From: Modicisalibacter luteus DSM 23508
GTDB lineage: Bacteria > Pseudomonadota > Gammaproteobacteria > Pseudomonadales > Halomonadaceae
Direction of reading: 5' to 3'
Length of the DNA stretch: 64,000 nt
NCBI RefSeq assembly: GCF_000378505.1
Contig: NZ_KB899997.1
Span: 124,001-188,000, forward strand
The notes under the pieces were generated by a model. That model was not told the DNA's origin, did not search any database, and worked only from the letters and a program-made list of their open reading frames with translations. Below, one piece after another: positions 24,431 through 33,016 of the stretch. Made by a program: the position numbers and the translations under genes. Position 1 is the stretch's first letter. Each line of letters starts with the position of its first letter.

Positions 24431-26347
24431 TTAGTAGTGTCCGAACTTAGAATTGTTTTTTATCTTGTCGAGAATTGAAAATTTATAGCTTTTTATAAAA
24501 ATTTCCTCTGAAGGGTATTTCATGGCCGAGTGAGAGAAAAACCAAGCTGACTGGTCAACAGGATAAAATATTTCGGCAAATATCTTAGGTTCAAAAAATG
24601 AAATAGCTTCCACTTCAGCAAACCCAATCAACCCCAGCGCCGGCCTTACCTCGGTATCCCTCGGCTGCCAGCCATCCCGCTGTGCAAGTTGCCGCAGCTT
24701 CTGCGCAAACAGGCGGGCCATAGGTTCGCCGATCCGGTAGTGATGCGACAGGGGCTGGAGCAGGTCGTAGGTCGGCAAGGGCGTATCGGCACGCAGCGGG
24801 CCTCGGGGAATCGTGTCTGCCACGCGATGGGCCTCGTCGACGATGGCCTGCTCCAGTACGTCCCAGGCGCGTTCGATTTGCCATTGCGCGTAACCGTCGC
24901 CGTTACGGGCTTTTTGCTGCGTATAGGTTTGAAAAGCGGGCAAACACTCTTTGCCCAAGGCCCGGCTACGTTCGAAGTAATAGGTCTGGAAATAACGCAG
25001 GCCGTCTCCGGCAACAGGTGGAAAGGTCCACCACTTTTTCGTGTAGGCGCCACCCACTTTGCCTGTCTGGTCGTCGGTGGTGTCGTCGATAAACGTGCGT
25101 ATTCCCCGAAAGACGCCGAGTATTCCACCGTCCTCTTCTATCAATGTGTCCTTGGCCGAGGGGCCGAGAATACCGTCTTCGTGAGAATGCAGCACCACGA
25201 CATTCTTGGTGGCGAGATGGGCTGTGGGGAAGGTGCCCATGCCTAGCGGATGCACCTCCCGGGCGGGGCTGTCGGTAACGTTACCTACATCAAAGCCAGT
25301 GCCTCGTGGGGGTACGTCTGTAAACGGTGTATCCGGGGACAGCGCATTGTCAGCGACGGCCGGCTCCCAGAGAAACAGATTGTCGATGCGTTGCCGCATG
25401 CCGTGAGCACCAAGGATGTTCAGGGCGGTCAGCACGACCCTGGCACCCAACGAGTGACTGATCAGGTTGATGGTGATCCCGGCCTCGATCAGTTGCACCA
25501 GAATGTTGACCAGGCGCCTGCCGCTCTTCATCGCCGCGAACTCGGCTTCGATGAATTCGGTAGTGCCGGTATCGCCAGGCCAGAACACACCGACGATTCG
25601 TGTGTACTGGCGCCAATCGTCGTCAGGCAGTCCAGCAGCGCGGTTCAGCTGATATTCCATATTCATCAGCCAGTTGCACGCGCCACTGCCATTCAGCCCG
25701 CGCTCGTCGGCATCGATAGCCTCGCTCTGACACAGTGTCGCCATGGCGGCGCTACCGCTGGGGACAAGCCGCAGTGTGCCTGACTGCGTTGTGGCCAGGC
25801 CGGACAGATCGGCATCGCGGGTGAAACGCGCCCAGTCGCCATGCGGTACGTTGTAACCGTGCACGAAGATCGTGGCGTTATTGCCGTTCAGGCGAAGCTG
25901 ATCAATTGTACTGTCGCTCAGTCGGTCGACACCATCTGGGGCAGGAGTGCGCAGATTGACCAAGATAGGCGGTGGTAGATAGGTCGCTTGGATCGCCGTC
26001 TCGGGCATGGCCACAGAGGTCAGAGGAGCGACGATGCCACACGCCACCGGATGGCAAGGCGTATCGTCTATAGCCACGATGTGGCTCCCGAACAGCCCGT
26101 GTAGCTGCCAGGCCACCGGTCCGGCAGCTACACGGGGATGCTGGCTGAATCCCTCAGTATCGATCAAGGCGTGATGATGTTTGCCACGACAGTCGACAAG
26201 CTCTACCGGAGTGCCTTCAGGCAAGGGGCGGCCGAGCGTATCGCGATGCTCCAGCATCACCAGGGTTAGGCTGGCGCAATCTGCGCGAGATACGGCACCT
26301 TCTCCGGTCTGCAAGCTAGGTTGTAGTGCTGGCGCGAGTTCATCCAT
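24431..26347 (-). CDS. Lipase-like type VI effector (alpha/beta hydrolase)
   Basis: Predicted 638-aa alpha/beta hydrolase. The oxyanion region is ATIFVHGYNVPHGDW (H163), a conserved FWPGDT follows, and the nucleophile elbow is LISHSLGARVVLTAL, with S299 in an SHSLG variant of GHSLG. The acid is probably the Asp of LHSHEDGILG; the His is not certain. The start at 26347 has AGGAG and overlaps the DUF4123 stop by 8 bp. Position after VgrG and DUF4123 and before lipoproteins marks it as a Tle-type phospholipase effector, without assignment to a numbered Tle family. The last 55 or so codons are strikingly AT-rich. A long upstream frame extension is not coding. Confidence 0.82.
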   Translation of the reverse strand: MDELAPALQPSLQTGEGAVSRADCASLTLVMLEHRDTLGRPLPEGTPVELVDCRGKHHHALIDTEGFSQHPRVAAGPVAWQLHGLFGSHIVAIDDTPCHPVACGIVAPLTSVAMPETAIQATYLPPPILVNLRTPAPDGVDRLSDSTIDQLRLNGNNATIFVHGYNVPHGDWARFTRDADLSGLATTQSGTLRLVPSGSAAMATLCQSEAIDADERGLNGSGACNWLMNMEYQLNRAAGLPDDDWRQYTRIVGVFWPGDTGTTEFIEAEFAAMKSGRRLVNILVQLIEAGITINLISHSLGARVVLTALNILGAHGMRQRIDNLFLWEPAVADNALSPDTPFTDVPPRGTGFDVGNVTDSPAREVHPLGMGTFPTAHLATKNVVVLHSHEDGILGPSAKDTLIEEDGGILGVFRGIRTFIDDTTDDQTGKVGGAYTKKWWTFPPVAGDGLRYFQTYYFERSRALGKECLPAFQTYTQQKARNGDGYAQWQIERAWDVLEQAIVDEAHRVADTIPRGPLRADTPLPTYDLLQPLSHHYRIGEPMARLFAQKLRQLAQRDGWQPRDTEVRPALGLIGFAEVEAISFFEPKIFAEIFYPVDQSAWFFSHSAMKYPSEEIFIKSYKFSILDKIKNNSKFGHY

Positions 26348-27206
26348 GGGCACGGCTCCTGCCGAACCGGCTGCTGTGGGCCGAGTCCTGGCCAGGAGGG
26401 ACCTGCTCCGAGAGGCTCCGCTCGGTAAAGCGAGCCTTGAGGTGCGATAGCTTGTTTTTCCAGTCGCCTGATATTGACTGAATTTCCTGAACGAGGCTCG
26501 GGCAGATGGCGCGATTGAGCTGACAACGGGCCAGGTGCTCGCAGCCCTGGACTCGGGCGAATTCGGTAGTGAAACCCATCTCCGGCATCTGTTGATACCA
26601 TTCGGCAAGGCGCGCCAGAGGTAATCCATGACGCTCGGCGATCGGTTGCAGGAGTGCCTGCCCACGCCATGCTTCGAGACAGCGCACGTGGTGGCGTGTC
26701 AGTCGAAAGGGGCTGTCAGGGGGCGTATAACGGGTTGCTGCTTCTGCGGACTGGGCCAATGTCCATGGCTGCCCCAAGGCCTGGCCAGACATCGATTGAA
26801 TAGGGCCCAGCAGTCGTTGCCGGTCACTATCGCTCAGTGACGCATGAATCCCGGCGTACAGGCGCGGGTCGGCATACCTTAAGAGGACTGAGGCGCCATT
26901 GTCGCGCTGGGCCTGGGTCAGAGAGCGCAAATGCCTCACGACAGTCTCTTGTGCCGTTGCCGATTGGAGTTCGATGACGATACCTGCATCGACACGTTGT
27001 CGCAGCAACTCTTGAGCTTCGGCAGCCTGCGGGGCGATCAGTAGGGGGCCTTGCTCCGCGGCGCTGGCCTGCTCGGTCTGCAGGTAGAGCAAGGTGTAGC
27101 GAGGATCTGGCTCGATCTCGAACAAATGACGCAGGCCATCCCGGTACCAGGCGAGATCGAGCAGATAGTATGTCTGGACCATGCCGTTCATGTCTGGCAT
27201 CGGCAT
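26340..27206 (-). CDS. DUF4123 effector adaptor (Tap/TEC chaperone)
   Basis: DUF4123-family protein, 288 aa. The domain occupies roughly residues 10-130 ([30 protein letters not shown] and ending [32 protein letters not shown]). Family members bind effectors and load them onto the VgrG tip. The gene overlaps the 3' end of vgrG by 19 bp and the effector gene by 8 bp, a tight translationally coupled set. AGGAG precedes 27206; the ATG at 27200 is an equally good start. The C-terminal 150 residues are probably effector-specific. Confidence 0.88.
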   Translation of the reverse strand: MPMPDMNGMVQTYYLLDLAWYRDGLRHLFEIEPDPRYTLLYLQTEQASAAEQGPLLIAPQAAEAQELLRQRVDAGIVIELQSATAQETVVRHLRSLTQAQRDNGASVLLRYADPRLYAGIHASLSDSDRQRLLGPIQSMSGQALGQPWTLAQSAEAATRYTPPDSPFRLTRHHVRCLEAWRGQALLQPIAERHGLPLARLAEWYQQMPEMGFTTEFARVQGCEHLARCQLNRAICPSLVQEIQSISGDWKNKLSHLKARFTERSLSEQVPPGQDSAHSSRFGRSRAHG

Positions 27207-29331
27207 TGCGCTCCTAGGTTGCAGTTCTCGGGGCTGCCTGCCTGAGCGGTGTCGCGAATCTGGCAGACTTCCACGACCGAGGCGGCCTGCAAGGCGGCTT
27301 GCAGAAGCTGGTCATGGCTGACTGGTGTGATGGCTTCGTGTTGTTCGAGTGTCGCCTGACTGGGCAGCGTCGGTCGCTGGGCACGTTGACCGCTACCTTT
27401 GCCTGGGTTGCCCCCTGCGTTGATCTTCACGCTGGGCCCAACCAGGGTGATACCGCCGCTGTCGAGCTTGAGAAAGCTCCCTCCGGCGTGGAGCGTTAGC
27501 TCATCGCCGGCTTCGAGTACGACCTGTTGACCCGCCTTGATGTGCAACTCGCGCCCGGATTCGGTGAGCCAGGCCTGGCCGGCCTTGAGATGTAGGCTGC
27601 CGTTGATGGTCAGGCTCTGAGAGGTCTCGCCTTTCTCGCGACGTTCGCCGTGCACGGTGAGGTGCGTATCGCGGTCGATCTCCTCGATGCGGTCGCGCTT
27701 GACGCTGAGGAAGCTGTCGTTGCGGATTTCCTCGGTGCGGTCGTGCTCGGTAAGCAGTTCCAGGTCCTTCTGGGCGTGCACCCAGATCTGTTCCTGCTCG
27801 GCTTCGTCCTCGAAGCGCAGCTCGTTGAAGCCTTCGCCCTTGTGGGTCTGGGTGCGGATGACCGTGCGCGTCTTGTGCTCGGGCAGCGGGTAGGGCGGGG
27901 TATTCACCGCATGGTAGGTGCGCCCGGTAATCAGCGGCTGGTCGGGGTCGCCCTCGAGAAACGAGACGATCACCTCATGGCCGATGCGCGGAATCGCCAT
28001 GGCGCCGTAGCCGCCGCCGGCCCAGCCCTGGCTGACCCGCAGCCAGGCGCTGCTGCTGTCGTCGCCGCTCGCATAACGATCCCAGGGGAACTGCACCTTG
28101 ACCCGGCCGTGCGGGTCGCAGTGGATTTCCTCGCCAGCGGGGCCGACCACGAAGGCGATCTGCGGGCCATCGACACGCGGCTTGGGGTTCGGGGTGGGCC
28201 GCCAGGTGCGGTCGCCGGGCAGCAGGGTCAGGGCGTTGGCGTAGCGGGTCAGGCCGTCGCTCCCCGCGGCATCCTCTTCCAGCGCCTGGGCTGCCGGCCC
28301 TCATGGACCACGCCGACCACCTGCCAGTCGCGGTTGAGCGCAGCGCTGCCGTGATCGGTCAGGGTGAAGGTCGTACCCGGACGCAGTTCGGGCAGGTCGC
28401 TTTCGGCCTCGGCGGTCAGTGCATCGTGGCGCAGGTGTTCGAGCCGCACCCGGGTGAAGGCCTGGCCGCTGGCATCGGCCTTGTAGCGACCGGGATAGTC
28501 GTAATGTTCGTAGTCGGTGCGCTGGGCATGGGTGTCCAGGCCGCCCGCCGGGTGATCGTGCAGCTGCGCATACGCCGGCTGCTTGAACGAGTAGTCCTTG
28601 AGCTGCGCGCTGGCCGGGCGTACCCGGGCGGTCTGGCGCAGGCGGCGGACATGCCGGGTCGGGGCCGTGCCGCCGGCGCGGCTGTGATAGGTGCGTGGGC
28701 CCAGCGTGGTCAGGCCCTGCGGGGCATCGGCGAACACCAGGCGGTGGGCCCCGCCGGAGGTGTCCTCGAATTCATGGAAGTAGAACAGCCCTTCCTCGGC
28801 GGCCAGGCGCTCGATGAAGGCCAGGTCGGTCTCGCGGTACTGCACGCAGTATTCGCGTTCGGCGGGCTCGCGGGTCACTGCGAAGGCGACGTCGGTGATG
28901 CCGCGCTCGGCGAGCAGGGTGTTGATGATGGTCAGCGGCGAGACGTGCTGGAAGATGCGCGCGTTGTGGCGTAGCGACAACCGCCACAGCGCCGGACGCA
29001 CCACGAGCGAGTAGCGGGTACGGCGGTGGCCCGTATCGCTCTGGGCGAACTCGCTGACGATGCCGTGAAAACTGCGCAACACCTGGCCGTCCTGCCAGAC
29101 GCTCAGCCTCACCTCACGGTCGAGCCAGTCGATGGGTGACAGATCGTGATGGTGACTGGCGAAGTCGATAGATAGGTGGAACGGTGCCGAGAACACTTCT
29201 TCGGCACGAAAGCCGATGACGGAGAAGCCACTCGACGCGCTCGGCAAGGGCTCAGGCATGCTGTCGTCGATACTCGGCCCGGGCTTGGCGCCAAGCTGCA
29301 GGGAAAACCGTAGTCCAATCGAAGTATCCAT
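27188..29331 (-). pseudogene. vgrG: vgrG spike gene with a single-base frameshift
   Basis: Type VI secretion spike (gp27/gp5-like). The N-terminal part (start ATG at 29331) covers the gp27-like domain through [16 protein letters not shown]. The rest ([20 protein letters not shown], then DUF2345-type beta-helix to the end at 27188) is in another frame. Restoring one C in the minus-strand CCC run at about 28288-28290 would give the family-typical continuous reading QALEED then [12 protein letters not shown]. So the gene is one base short, either a real mutation or a sequence error in a homopolymer. The long C-terminal extension after the beta-helix likely contacts the DUF4123 adaptor. Confidence 0.85.
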
Positions 29332-29363
29332 GAAAGCAAGCACTCGGGAGGTCAATCAAACAA

Positions 29364-29381
29364 CGGGTGCCAGGGCACCCG
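29364..29381 (-). terminator. Terminator between hcp and vgrG
   Basis: Stem CGGGTGC/GCACCCG with a four-base loop, followed on the minus strand by TTGTTTGATT. It would let hcp be transcribed in excess over vgrG and downstream genes. Confidence 0.65.
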
Positions 29382-29419
29382 CTGCGCGAGCATGGAAGCG
29401 CGTCCTCAGGACGCCAGCG

Positions 29420-29938
29420 TCATGCCTCGATGGGGGCGCGCCAGTCGTCGGAACCGGAGGTGCCGGCGACGGTGTGTTCCCAGTCGATCTTGCGGTAGGC
29501 CAGGGAAACGTCCATCAGCTGGGTGAATTCGGACTTGGTGGAATCCTGGGCGTGGGGCATGCGCAAATTGATGTCGACGATGGTGGCGTCGGTCAGCGCG
29601 GTAGTGAAGAAATGCTCCTGCTTACCCTCGATGGAGGTGCGGTACCACTTGAGCTCGACCTTGGGCAGCATCTCGCCGGAAGCCAGTGCGTTGTACATCA
29701 ACGGCACGGCCTTGTTCAGGGCGACGGTAAAGATGAACGGCTTATGGGCGCGCTGGCCGGCCGGCTGGCCGGACTGCGGGTCGGTGGGAACGGTGACGAC
29801 GTGCTTGAATTCCTGCACCAGCATCTGGTCTTCATGACCTTCAACGTAGATGTTGCCCACGGAGTCCGGGGTGAAGGCGCCAGCGGTAATGTTGCCCTGG
29901 GTCTGGCCTTCGATGCTGATATAACACGGTGTCGGCAT
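29420..29938 (-). CDS. hcp: Hcp, type VI secretion tube protein
   Basis: Haemolysin-coregulated protein that stacks as hexameric rings to form the inner tube, 172 aa. Typical segments: MPTPCYISIEGQTQGNITAGAF at the start (residues 1-22), QEFKHVVTVPTDPQSGQPAGQRAHKPFIFT, and KVELKWYR near the middle. AAGGAA precedes the ATG at 29938; the frame extends 70 codons upstream through the promoter region and is not coding there. First gene of the leftward island. No baseplate, sheath or ClpV genes are in the window, so the main cluster must be elsewhere. Confidence 0.95.
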   Translation of the reverse strand: MPTPCYISIEGQTQGNITAGAFTPDSVGNIYVEGHEDQMLVQEFKHVVTVPTDPQSGQPAGQRAHKPFIFTVALNKAVPLMYNALASGEMLPKVELKWYRTSIEGKQEHFFTTALTDATIVDINLRMPHAQDSTKSEFTQLMDVSLAYRKIDWEHTVAGTSGSDDWRAPIEA

Positions 29939-29993
29939 GGTTTGCTTCCTTGACGATAGTTGAGATGGGTCCGCATTTGGACGCTCAACTAGG

Positions 29994-30008
29994 GCGCATT
30001 CCGTGCCA
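29994..30008 (-). promoter_or_regulatory. Sigma-54-type promoter of hcp
   Basis: Minus-strand TGGCACGGAATGCGC matches the -24 element TGGCACG fully and keeps the invariant GC at -12 with the required 10-base spacing between GG and GC; the two T of TTGC are replaced. It would start transcription about 43 bases before the hcp ATG. Many hcp genes elsewhere depend on RpoN and a VasH-type activator. Confidence 0.6.
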
Positions 30009-30016
30009 TGATCTAA

Positions 30017-30040
30017 AAATATCCTGTAAAACAGATATTT
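30017..30040. promoter_or_regulatory. AT-rich inverted repeat upstream of the hcp promoter
   Basis: AAATAT-C-CTG, five-base spacer, CAG-ATATTT, immediately upstream of the sigma-54-like element. It could bind a regulator or an architectural protein; it is too close for a classical distant enhancer. Confidence 0.35.
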
Positions 30041-30143
30041 ATTGGTATAGGTGGGTGACGGGTACCGCAGGTGGGGTAAGGGCTTGCCTGGAATGGGCAG
30101 TAACTTGCTTGTAGGGTAGAGCGTTGCGTTATGGTCTTGTGTC

Positions 30144-30170
30144 GCCATCCCCGGCTGGACCGGGGATGGC
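30144..30170 (-). terminator. Hairpin at the end of the glc operon
   Basis: Perfect 11-bp stem GCCATCCCCGG/CCGGGGATGGC with a five-base loop, 11 bp beyond the glcG stop. There is no T-tract, so it may be a stabilising 3' hairpin rather than a strong terminator. Confidence 0.5.
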
Positions 30171-30180
30171 TCAGGCTCTG

Positions 30181-30585
30181 TCAGCCAGCGATGGCCTTGA
30201 CGCCGGCCTTGGCGACCTGCACGTCCTGCTCGGGTTTGACACCGGAAATGCCGACGCTGCCAGCCACCTGGCCGTCGACGATGACCGGTACGCCACCGGA
30301 CAGCAGCGCCTGCATCGGGGCGGTGACGAAAGCCGTGCGGCCGTTGTTGATCATTTCCTCGAAGACCTGAGTTTCCTTGCGACCGATGGCGGCGTTACGC
30401 GCCTTTTCGGTAGCAACACCGGCACTGAAAGGCGCAGCGCCGTCCATACGACGCAGGCCTAGCAGATGGCCGCCATCGTCCGCCACTGCGATGGTTACCG
30501 CCCAACTGTTGGCTTCGGCTTCTTTTTGCGCCGCGTCGAGAATGGCATTGACATCGTTCAGGGTGAGAACGGATTTGGTCTGCAT
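30181..30585 (-). CDS. glcG: GlcG, haem-binding-type protein of the glycolate operon
   Basis: GlcG/HbpS-family protein, 134 aa, as in E. coli. Family segments: WAVTIAVADDGGHLLGLRRMDGA and GGVPVIVDGQVAGSVGISG. Its role in glycolate use is not defined; homologues bind haem. AAGGAG precedes the ATG. Last gene of glcDEFG. Confidence 0.9.
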   Translation of the reverse strand: MQTKSVLTLNDVNAILDAAQKEAEANSWAVTIAVADDGGHLLGLRRMDGAAPFSAGVATEKARNAAIGRKETQVFEEMINNGRTAFVTAPMQALLSGGVPVIVDGQVAGSVGISGVKPEQDVQVAKAGVKAIAG

Positions 30586-30618
30586 GATGATCTCCTTGGT
30601 AGGGTTATCTGGGACGTG

Positions 30619-31890
30619 TTAGGCGGGGCTCGCCTCACGGTGCGTGTGGTTCGAGGCGGATGTCAAAGATTCATCTACTATCTCGATCCAGTGCCTGACC
30701 GGCGTCTTGCTCGCCCCGGCGAGGTGAGTCTGACAACCGATATTGGCGGTCACGATCAGCTCAGGATTGCCGGCCTCCAGGGTCTCGACCTTGTTGTCAC
30801 GCAACTGCCTCGAGAGTTCCGGTTGGGTCACCGAGTAGGTACCCGCTGAACCGCAACAGAGGTGGGCATCGCGCACTGGCGTCAACTCGAAGCCGAGTCG
30901 CGTGAGTACGCCCTCGACGGCACCGCCGAGCCTCTGCGCATGCTGCAGTGTGCACGGACAATGGAAGGCGAGTCGGCGCGAGGTCTTGACGTTTAACGCA
31001 TCAAGATCTTCGTCACGCAAGATCTCGACCAGATCCTTGGCCATCTCGCTGATGCGTTTGGCCTTCTCGGCGTAGGCCGGGTCGTCAGCAAGCATCTCTC
31101 CGTATTCCTTGACGAAGGCGCCGCATCCGCTCGCGGTTTGCACGATGGCCTCGGCGCCGTTCTCGATGGCCGGCCACCAGGCATCGATATTGGCGCGCAT
31201 GCGTGCTCGACCATCCTTCTGTGCATTCAGATGGTAGTCGATGGCGCCGCAGCAGCCAGCTTGGGGCGCCGGTGTCAGGCCAATGCCCAGGCGGTCGAGT
31301 ACACGCGCGGTAGCGGCATTGGTGTTAGGCGACAGCCCGGGTTGCACACAGCCCTCGAGAATCAGCATCTGGCGAGCATGCTGACGCCCTTCGGGGCGTT
31401 TGCCGGCATCCACCGGTTGTGCGGGCAATTTGTCACGCAGCATGCCGGGAACCAAAGGCCGAAAGGTCTGGCCCATCTTCATCAGTGCTGCAAAGCGCTT
31501 GGGATCGACCAGCGCCTTGCGCAGGCCATAGCGCAAGGCGCGATCCTTGGGACTACGCCCCACACGCCGTTCGACCTCGGCGCGGCCGATGTCGAGCAAC
31601 TTGTGATATTCGACCCCCGACGGGCAGGTGGTTTCGCAGTTGCGGCAGGTCAGGCAGCGGTCGAGGTGCAACTGTGTCTCGTGGGTGACCTGGTCGTCAT
31701 CGTCGCGGCTTTCCAGCAACTCCTTCATCAGGTAAATGCGTCCGCGTGGCCCGTCGCGTTCGTCACCGAGCAATTGATAGGTGGGACAGGTCGCGTTGCA
31801 AAAACCACAATGCACGCATGTACGCAGTACACGGTCGGCTTCGCGGATGTGCGGTTTTTGCAGGTCAGCGTCGGTAAATTGCGTCTGCAT
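30619..31890 (-). CDS. glcF: Glycolate oxidase iron-sulfur subunit
   Basis: Electron-transfer subunit of membrane-associated glycolate oxidase, 423 aa. Two 4Fe-4S motifs are visible (CVHCGFCNATCP and CLTCRNCETTCP) and two CCG-type domains follow (GCCGAIDYH, LCCGSAGTYS). The ATG at 31890 comes one base after the glcE stop, so the genes are translationally linked; an upstream frame extension of 55 codons overlaps glcE and is not coding. Passes electrons from GlcD towards the quinone pool. Confidence 0.95.
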   Translation of the reverse strand: MQTQFTDADLQKPHIREADRVLRTCVHCGFCNATCPTYQLLGDERDGPRGRIYLMKELLESRDDDDQVTHETQLHLDRCLTCRNCETTCPSGVEYHKLLDIGRAEVERRVGRSPKDRALRYGLRKALVDPKRFAALMKMGQTFRPLVPGMLRDKLPAQPVDAGKRPEGRQHARQMLILEGCVQPGLSPNTNAATARVLDRLGIGLTPAPQAGCCGAIDYHLNAQKDGRARMRANIDAWWPAIENGAEAIVQTASGCGAFVKEYGEMLADDPAYAEKAKRISEMAKDLVEILRDEDLDALNVKTSRRLAFHCPCTLQHAQRLGGAVEGVLTRLGFELTPVRDAHLCCGSAGTYSVTQPELSRQLRDNKVETLEAGNPELIVTANIGCQTHLAGASKTPVRHWIEIVDESLTSASNHTHREASPA

Positions 31891-31891
31891 A

Positions 31892-33007
31892 TCAGAACTC
31901 CGGATAGAGCCGGCCGGGATTGAAGATGCCGTTAGGGTCGAGCTGGGCCTTGAGCTGGCGATGATACTTGGCAACGACCGGGGCCAGCGGGGCGAACGGC
32001 TCAGTAACGCCTGGCGTAAAGCAGGTGGCATGTCCCCCGGCACGGGCGGCGGCATCGCGCAGCGTCTCGGCCGAAGCGTCGCTACGCACCCAGCGCTGGG
32101 CGCCGGCCCAGTCGTAAAGGGTATCGCCGTCTATGGCCAGAGGCGGGGTGTTATTGGGCAACGACAGGCGCCACAGCGGGCGGGAATCGCTGCTGACGAA
32201 AAACGCAAGGCGGTGTTCGCGGAGCTCGGTCCAGAACGTGCCCTCCAGGGTTTCACCGCCGAGACGCTCCGCCGTGGCGGCCACCGAGCTGCGCCCGCCC
32301 TCAAGGCGAAGATGGAGCGCGCCGTCATGGTAGGCAGCCGCGGTCAGCGGCAACGGCTGGCGTCCCCACTGGGCGAGGCGTTCAAGTGCGTCGTCCAACG
32401 TCATTTCCAGGCGCAGGCTCCGCGTCTCGGTGGCCTTGGGCAGCACCTTGAGCGACACCTCGGTGATTACGCCGAGCGTGCCTTGGGCGCCGGCCATCAG
32501 GCGGGACAGATCGTAGCCGGCCACGTTCTTCATTACCTCACCGCCAAAGCGCAGGTGCTTGCCCTCGTGGTTGATGACGCGTGAGCCAAGCACGAAGTCA
32601 CGCACGCTGCCGGCCCAAGGCCGACGTGGCCCGGATAGCCCCGTGGCGATCATGCCACCCACTGTGGCTGCCTGGCCAAAGTGCGGCGGTTCGCAGCCGA
32701 GCTGCTGCCCCTCGGCATCCAGCGCGGCTTTGAGTTCGGCCAGCGGCGTGCCGGTGCGCACCGAGACCACCAGCTCAACCGGGTCGTAGTGAGTGATGCC
32801 GCGATGCTCGGTCAGCGATAGCGCCTCGCCCTCGACCGAACGGCCGTAGAATGCCTTGGTATCACCACCCACGATTCTGAGAGGTGTCCTGGCCTCATTG
32901 GCCTGACGTACCTGCTCGCATAGCGCCTCGCTCACGTCCCGCCCTGTGGGGGCGCCGAAGTCGCGCTCGGCGTGTGCGGAGTAGTTGTCCTGTTCGTGGT
33001 GTTCCAT
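31892..33007 (-). CDS. glcE: Glycolate oxidase FAD-binding subunit
   Basis: GlcE, 371 aa. The FAD-binding type 4 domain is seen in LRIVGGDTKAFYGR, GCEPPHFGQAATVGGMIATGLSGPRRPWAG and YDLSRLMAGAQGTLGVITEVSLKVLP. GAGGT precedes the ATG at 33007; the gene begins 9 bp after glcD ends. With GlcD and GlcF it forms the glycolate oxidase complex. Confidence 0.94.
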   Translation of the reverse strand: MEHHEQDNYSAHAERDFGAPTGRDVSEALCEQVRQANEARTPLRIVGGDTKAFYGRSVEGEALSLTEHRGITHYDPVELVVSVRTGTPLAELKAALDAEGQQLGCEPPHFGQAATVGGMIATGLSGPRRPWAGSVRDFVLGSRVINHEGKHLRFGGEVMKNVAGYDLSRLMAGAQGTLGVITEVSLKVLPKATETRSLRLEMTLDDALERLAQWGRQPLPLTAAAYHDGALHLRLEGGRSSVAATAERLGGETLEGTFWTELREHRLAFFVSSDSRPLWRLSLPNNTPPLAIDGDTLYDWAGAQRWVRSDASAETLRDAAARAGGHATCFTPGVTEPFAPLAPVVAKYHRQLKAQLDPNGIFNPGRLYPEF

Positions 33008-33016
33008 CTTCAGACC

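Noticed and set aside
26348-26665. 106-codon N-terminal extension of the lipase effector
   Set aside because: It lies antiphase inside the DUF4123 gene and has no similarity to hydrolases; the ATG at 26347 has a ribosome site.
27188-28150. Separate short VgrG C-terminal gene
   Set aside because: It begins in the middle of a conserved VgrG domain and joins the upstream frame by one missing base; better treated as one frameshifted gene.
29939-30148. Hcp with a 70-residue N-terminal extension
   Set aside because: The extension covers the sigma-54-like promoter and Hcp proteins begin at the MPTPCYISIEGQ segment, which has AAGGAA upstream.
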